From: Cyclobacteriaceae bacterium
Lineage (GTDB): Bacteria > Bacteroidota > Bacteroidia > Cytophagales > Cyclobacteriaceae
DNA: 64,000 bases
NCBI GenBank assembly: GCA_028281285.1
Contig: JANQKF010000009.1
Span: 1-64,000 of the forward strand
Direction of reading: 5' to 3'
The notes under the pieces are model-generated. The model was not told the DNA's origin and did not search any database. It worked only from the letters and a program-made list of their open reading frames with translations. The translations under genes and the position numbers were made by a program. Shown here piece by piece: positions 62,463-64,000 of the stretch (position 1 is the stretch's first letter; every line of letters begins with the position of its first letter).

Positions 62463-63962
62463 TCAAATAAAATCCTTATTCTTTGCGTTAGTAATGGCTT
62501 CAGGTAGTTTATTAAGCAAATCTGATGCCATCAACGACATTTCTCCGATTTTTTTTAGGGCAATGTCTCCAGCCAGTCCATGCAAGTAAACACCAGCTAT
62601 TGCTGCATCCCTGGAATTCAGTCCCTGTGCCAGCAAGCCGGCAATCATCCCAGCCAGCACATCTCCACTTCCAGCGGTGGCCATTCCTGGATTACCGCTT
62701 GAATTGAAGAACAATTTCCCATCTTCGTCTGATATAACGGTGTGGGCTCCCTTTGATACAACTACTACTCCGGTTTTTTTGGAAAAGCTGCTTAGCGCGT
62801 CCAATTTTTTCAAACTATTTTCGTTTGAGCCAAATAGCCGATCAAATTCACCTGGATGAGGTGTGATGACTGTGGCGGCAGGAAGAAGTTCGATAAGTTC
62901 GTCTAATGCTACACAATTCAGGGCATCAGCATCCAGAACCAGGTTGGCAACAGGAGGTTGTTTTAAAAAATTTCTTATCGCCTTACGAGTTTCAAAAGAA
63001 GTTCCAATTCCAGGCCCAAGGCAAAATACATCAGTGTTATCAAGAATTTCGATTTCGGCAATAGACTCATCTCCCGAAGTCAGGGCCATCGCCTCTGGTA
63101 GACTCGTCTGAATAATCTCCAATCCACTTGCAGGAACATTCATCGTTAAAAGGCCTGCCCCCATACGCATACAAGCCTGGCCACAAAGATGTGCAGCACC
63201 CATTTTTCCATGACTGCCGGCTATAATCTGAACTCTTCCATATACACCCTTATGTGAGAACTTGCTCCTTTTCTTCAGCAAAGGAGAAATAGTCTCTTTA
63301 TTTAAATAGAAATGTCCTGAATCCGCCTTTTCAATGAATGTCCTGTCTAAACCAATGTCGACAACATGAATTGCTCCTGGAAAATTACCAGTTTCGGGAA
63401 GCAAAAAACTAAGTTTTGGAGCTTGAAAAGTAAGCGTATGATCTGCCCGAACTACCTTATCATATTCGAGCGAATCGGCAAAAAGACCGGAGGGAATATC
63501 AATGGAAATGACAGATTTTCCTGAACTGTTTATCGATTCAATGAGGTCAGCCAGTGGCCCGTTCGACACAACTCGATTCAATCCCGACCCAAAGACCCCA
63601 TCGATAATCAAATCTCCTTGGAATTTGGAGTTGGCCCCGAAATCCAAGACCTGTCCTCCCATTTCTAGAAATCGCTCGCGATTCTGGTGACAATCGGGTG
63701 ATAGCTTCATAGCTGGAACCTCGTAGCATGACACTTTGAAATTCAAAACACTCAAAAGGCGGGCAATTGCAAATGCATCACCTCCATTGTTACCTGGTCC
63801 GCAAACAATGTCTATTGACCTGTTTTCGTGAACGAGTTCTGTAAAGCGCTTTACAAATGCAGAAGCAGCACGTTCCATCAAGTCGATCGAATCAATCGGT
63901 TCGTTCCGAATCGTGAATTGGTCGGCTTGCCGTGTTTGCTCTGCACTTAAAATTTTTATCAT
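62463..63962 (-). CDS. nnr: Bifunctional NAD(P)H-hydrate epimerase / ADP-dependent dehydratase
   Basis: The 499-residue protein fuses an N-terminal YjeF_N epimerase (about 1-210; CGPGNNGGDAFAIARLL) and a C-terminal ribokinase-like dehydratase (about 225-495). The latter has TPHPGEFDRLFG and NPGMATAGSGDVLAGMIAGLLAQG. It repairs hydrated NADH/NADPH. The start codon overlaps the stop of the partial gene upstream (ATGA), so it is translationally coupled. Confidence 0.96.
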   Translation of the reverse strand: MIKILSAEQTRQADQFTIRNEPIDSIDLMERAASAFVKRFTELVHENRSIDIVCGPGNNGGDAFAIARLLSVLNFKVSCYEVPAMKLSPDCHQNRERFLEMGGQVLDFGANSKFQGDLIIDGVFGSGLNRVVSNGPLADLIESINSSGKSVISIDIPSGLFADSLEYDKVVRADHTLTFQAPKLSFLLPETGNFPGAIHVVDIGLDRTFIEKADSGHFYLNKETISPLLKKRSKFSHKGVYGRVQIIAGSHGKMGAAHLCGQACMRMGAGLLTMNVPASGLEIIQTSLPEAMALTSGDESIAEIEILDNTDVFCLGPGIGTSFETRKAIRNFLKQPPVANLVLDADALNCVALDELIELLPAATVITPHPGEFDRLFGSNENSLKKLDALSSFSKKTGVVVVSKGAHTVISDEDGKLFFNSSGNPGMATAGSGDVLAGMIAGLLAQGLNSRDAAIAGVYLHGLAGDIALKKIGEMSLMASDLLNKLPEAITNAKNKDFI

Positions 63963-64000
63963 TGAAATCTCAGGTATGGCTTCAGACGATCCAAATCTTT
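63959..64000 (-). CDS. C-terminus of an unidentified protein, partial
   Basis: The minus strand enters the window in an open frame ending KDLDRLKPYLRFQ before a TGA that overlaps the nnr start. Only 13 residues are visible. A LKPYL tail is reminiscent of ComEA-like helix-hairpin-helix proteins of Bacteroidota, but 13 residues cannot prove it. The ATGA overlap suggests co-transcription with nnr. Confidence 0.4.
   Translation of the reverse strand, partial: KDLDRLKPYLRFQ

Noticed and set aside
1-64000. CRISPR arrays, insertion sequences, prophage genes, rRNA operons
   Set aside because: No repeat-spacer pattern, transposase, integrase, phage structural gene or rRNA was seen on reading both strands.

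Overview
The window looks like a chromosomal segment of a Bacteroidota bacterium, most likely of the Cytophagales type (marine or soil gliding relatives). The evidence is: Bacteroidota-type -7 boxes (TAnnTTTG) in front of many genes; LytTR regulators paired with PF06580 histidine kinases; ~800-residue tandem MacB/FtsX permeases without an attached ATPase; a DUF3109 protein; an MsrB-MsrA fusion; a protein carrying a type IX secretion C-terminal signature; and PorT-like beta-barrels. No insertion sequence, prophage, CRISPR array or rRNA operon was seen, so this is mainly core genome with some accessory regulatory and transport islands. The genus was not determined.

Layout. 1-8.6 kb: the 5' end of rsmA, pdxA, a small unknown membrane-anchored protein, a SulP anion transporter with a beta-carbonic anhydrase, then a fatty-acid/translation cluster (yceD-like, rpmF, fabH, efp, accB, accC). 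8.7-15.8 kb: an esterase, then a minus-strand operon of a TPR-like secreted protein, a secreted zincin-like protein, a MacB-type permease, a histidine kinase and a LytTR regulator, then a DUF3109 protein. 15.9-25.5 kb: two glycosyltransferases, an FkbM methyltransferase, ahcY, birA, rsfS, ftsH, lpxH and a secreted propeller-like protein. 25.5-32.4 kb: a TolC/ABC-ATPase/periplasmic-adaptor efflux set without a permease, divergent from a sigma-54-dependent response regulator and its kinase.

32.4-41.4 kb: an orphan acyl carrier protein, a second LpxH-like phosphoesterase with a glycosyltransferase, msrBA, a YjbR protein, an AraC regulator, unknown membrane and lipoproteins, an SRPBCC protein and pbpC. 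41.4-47.9 kb: a thioester alpha-2-macroglobulin next to pbpC, and a MerR/TipA-like regulator. 47.9-56.2 kb: two more ATPase-less MacB-type permeases with a DUF6090-like protein, an unknown polytopic membrane protein and an AraC regulator. 56.5-64 kb: tRNA-Arg(ACG), a PorT-like barrel, a rpoN-PAP2-enoyl-CoA hydratase operon, asnS, a tiny secreted protein that is essentially only a T9SS sorting-like domain, nnr and the tail of one more gene.

How the parts fit (inference): carbonic anhydrase and SulP could supply bicarbonate for AccB/AccC, BirA would biotinylate AccB, and FabH and the ACP belong to the same pathway. RpoN would serve the sigma-54 regulator at 29.7 kb, whose promoter region carries sigma-54-like elements facing both its own gene and the efflux operon. 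The single free-standing MacB/LolD-type ATPase may energise one or more of the three orphan permeases. I found no clearly undescribed multi-gene defence or biosynthetic system. The most novel-looking items are the 29.1-29.7 kb regulatory region, the zincin/TPR/permease/LytTR operon, the permease island at 48-56 kb, and a heptad DNA repeat inserted in pbpC.
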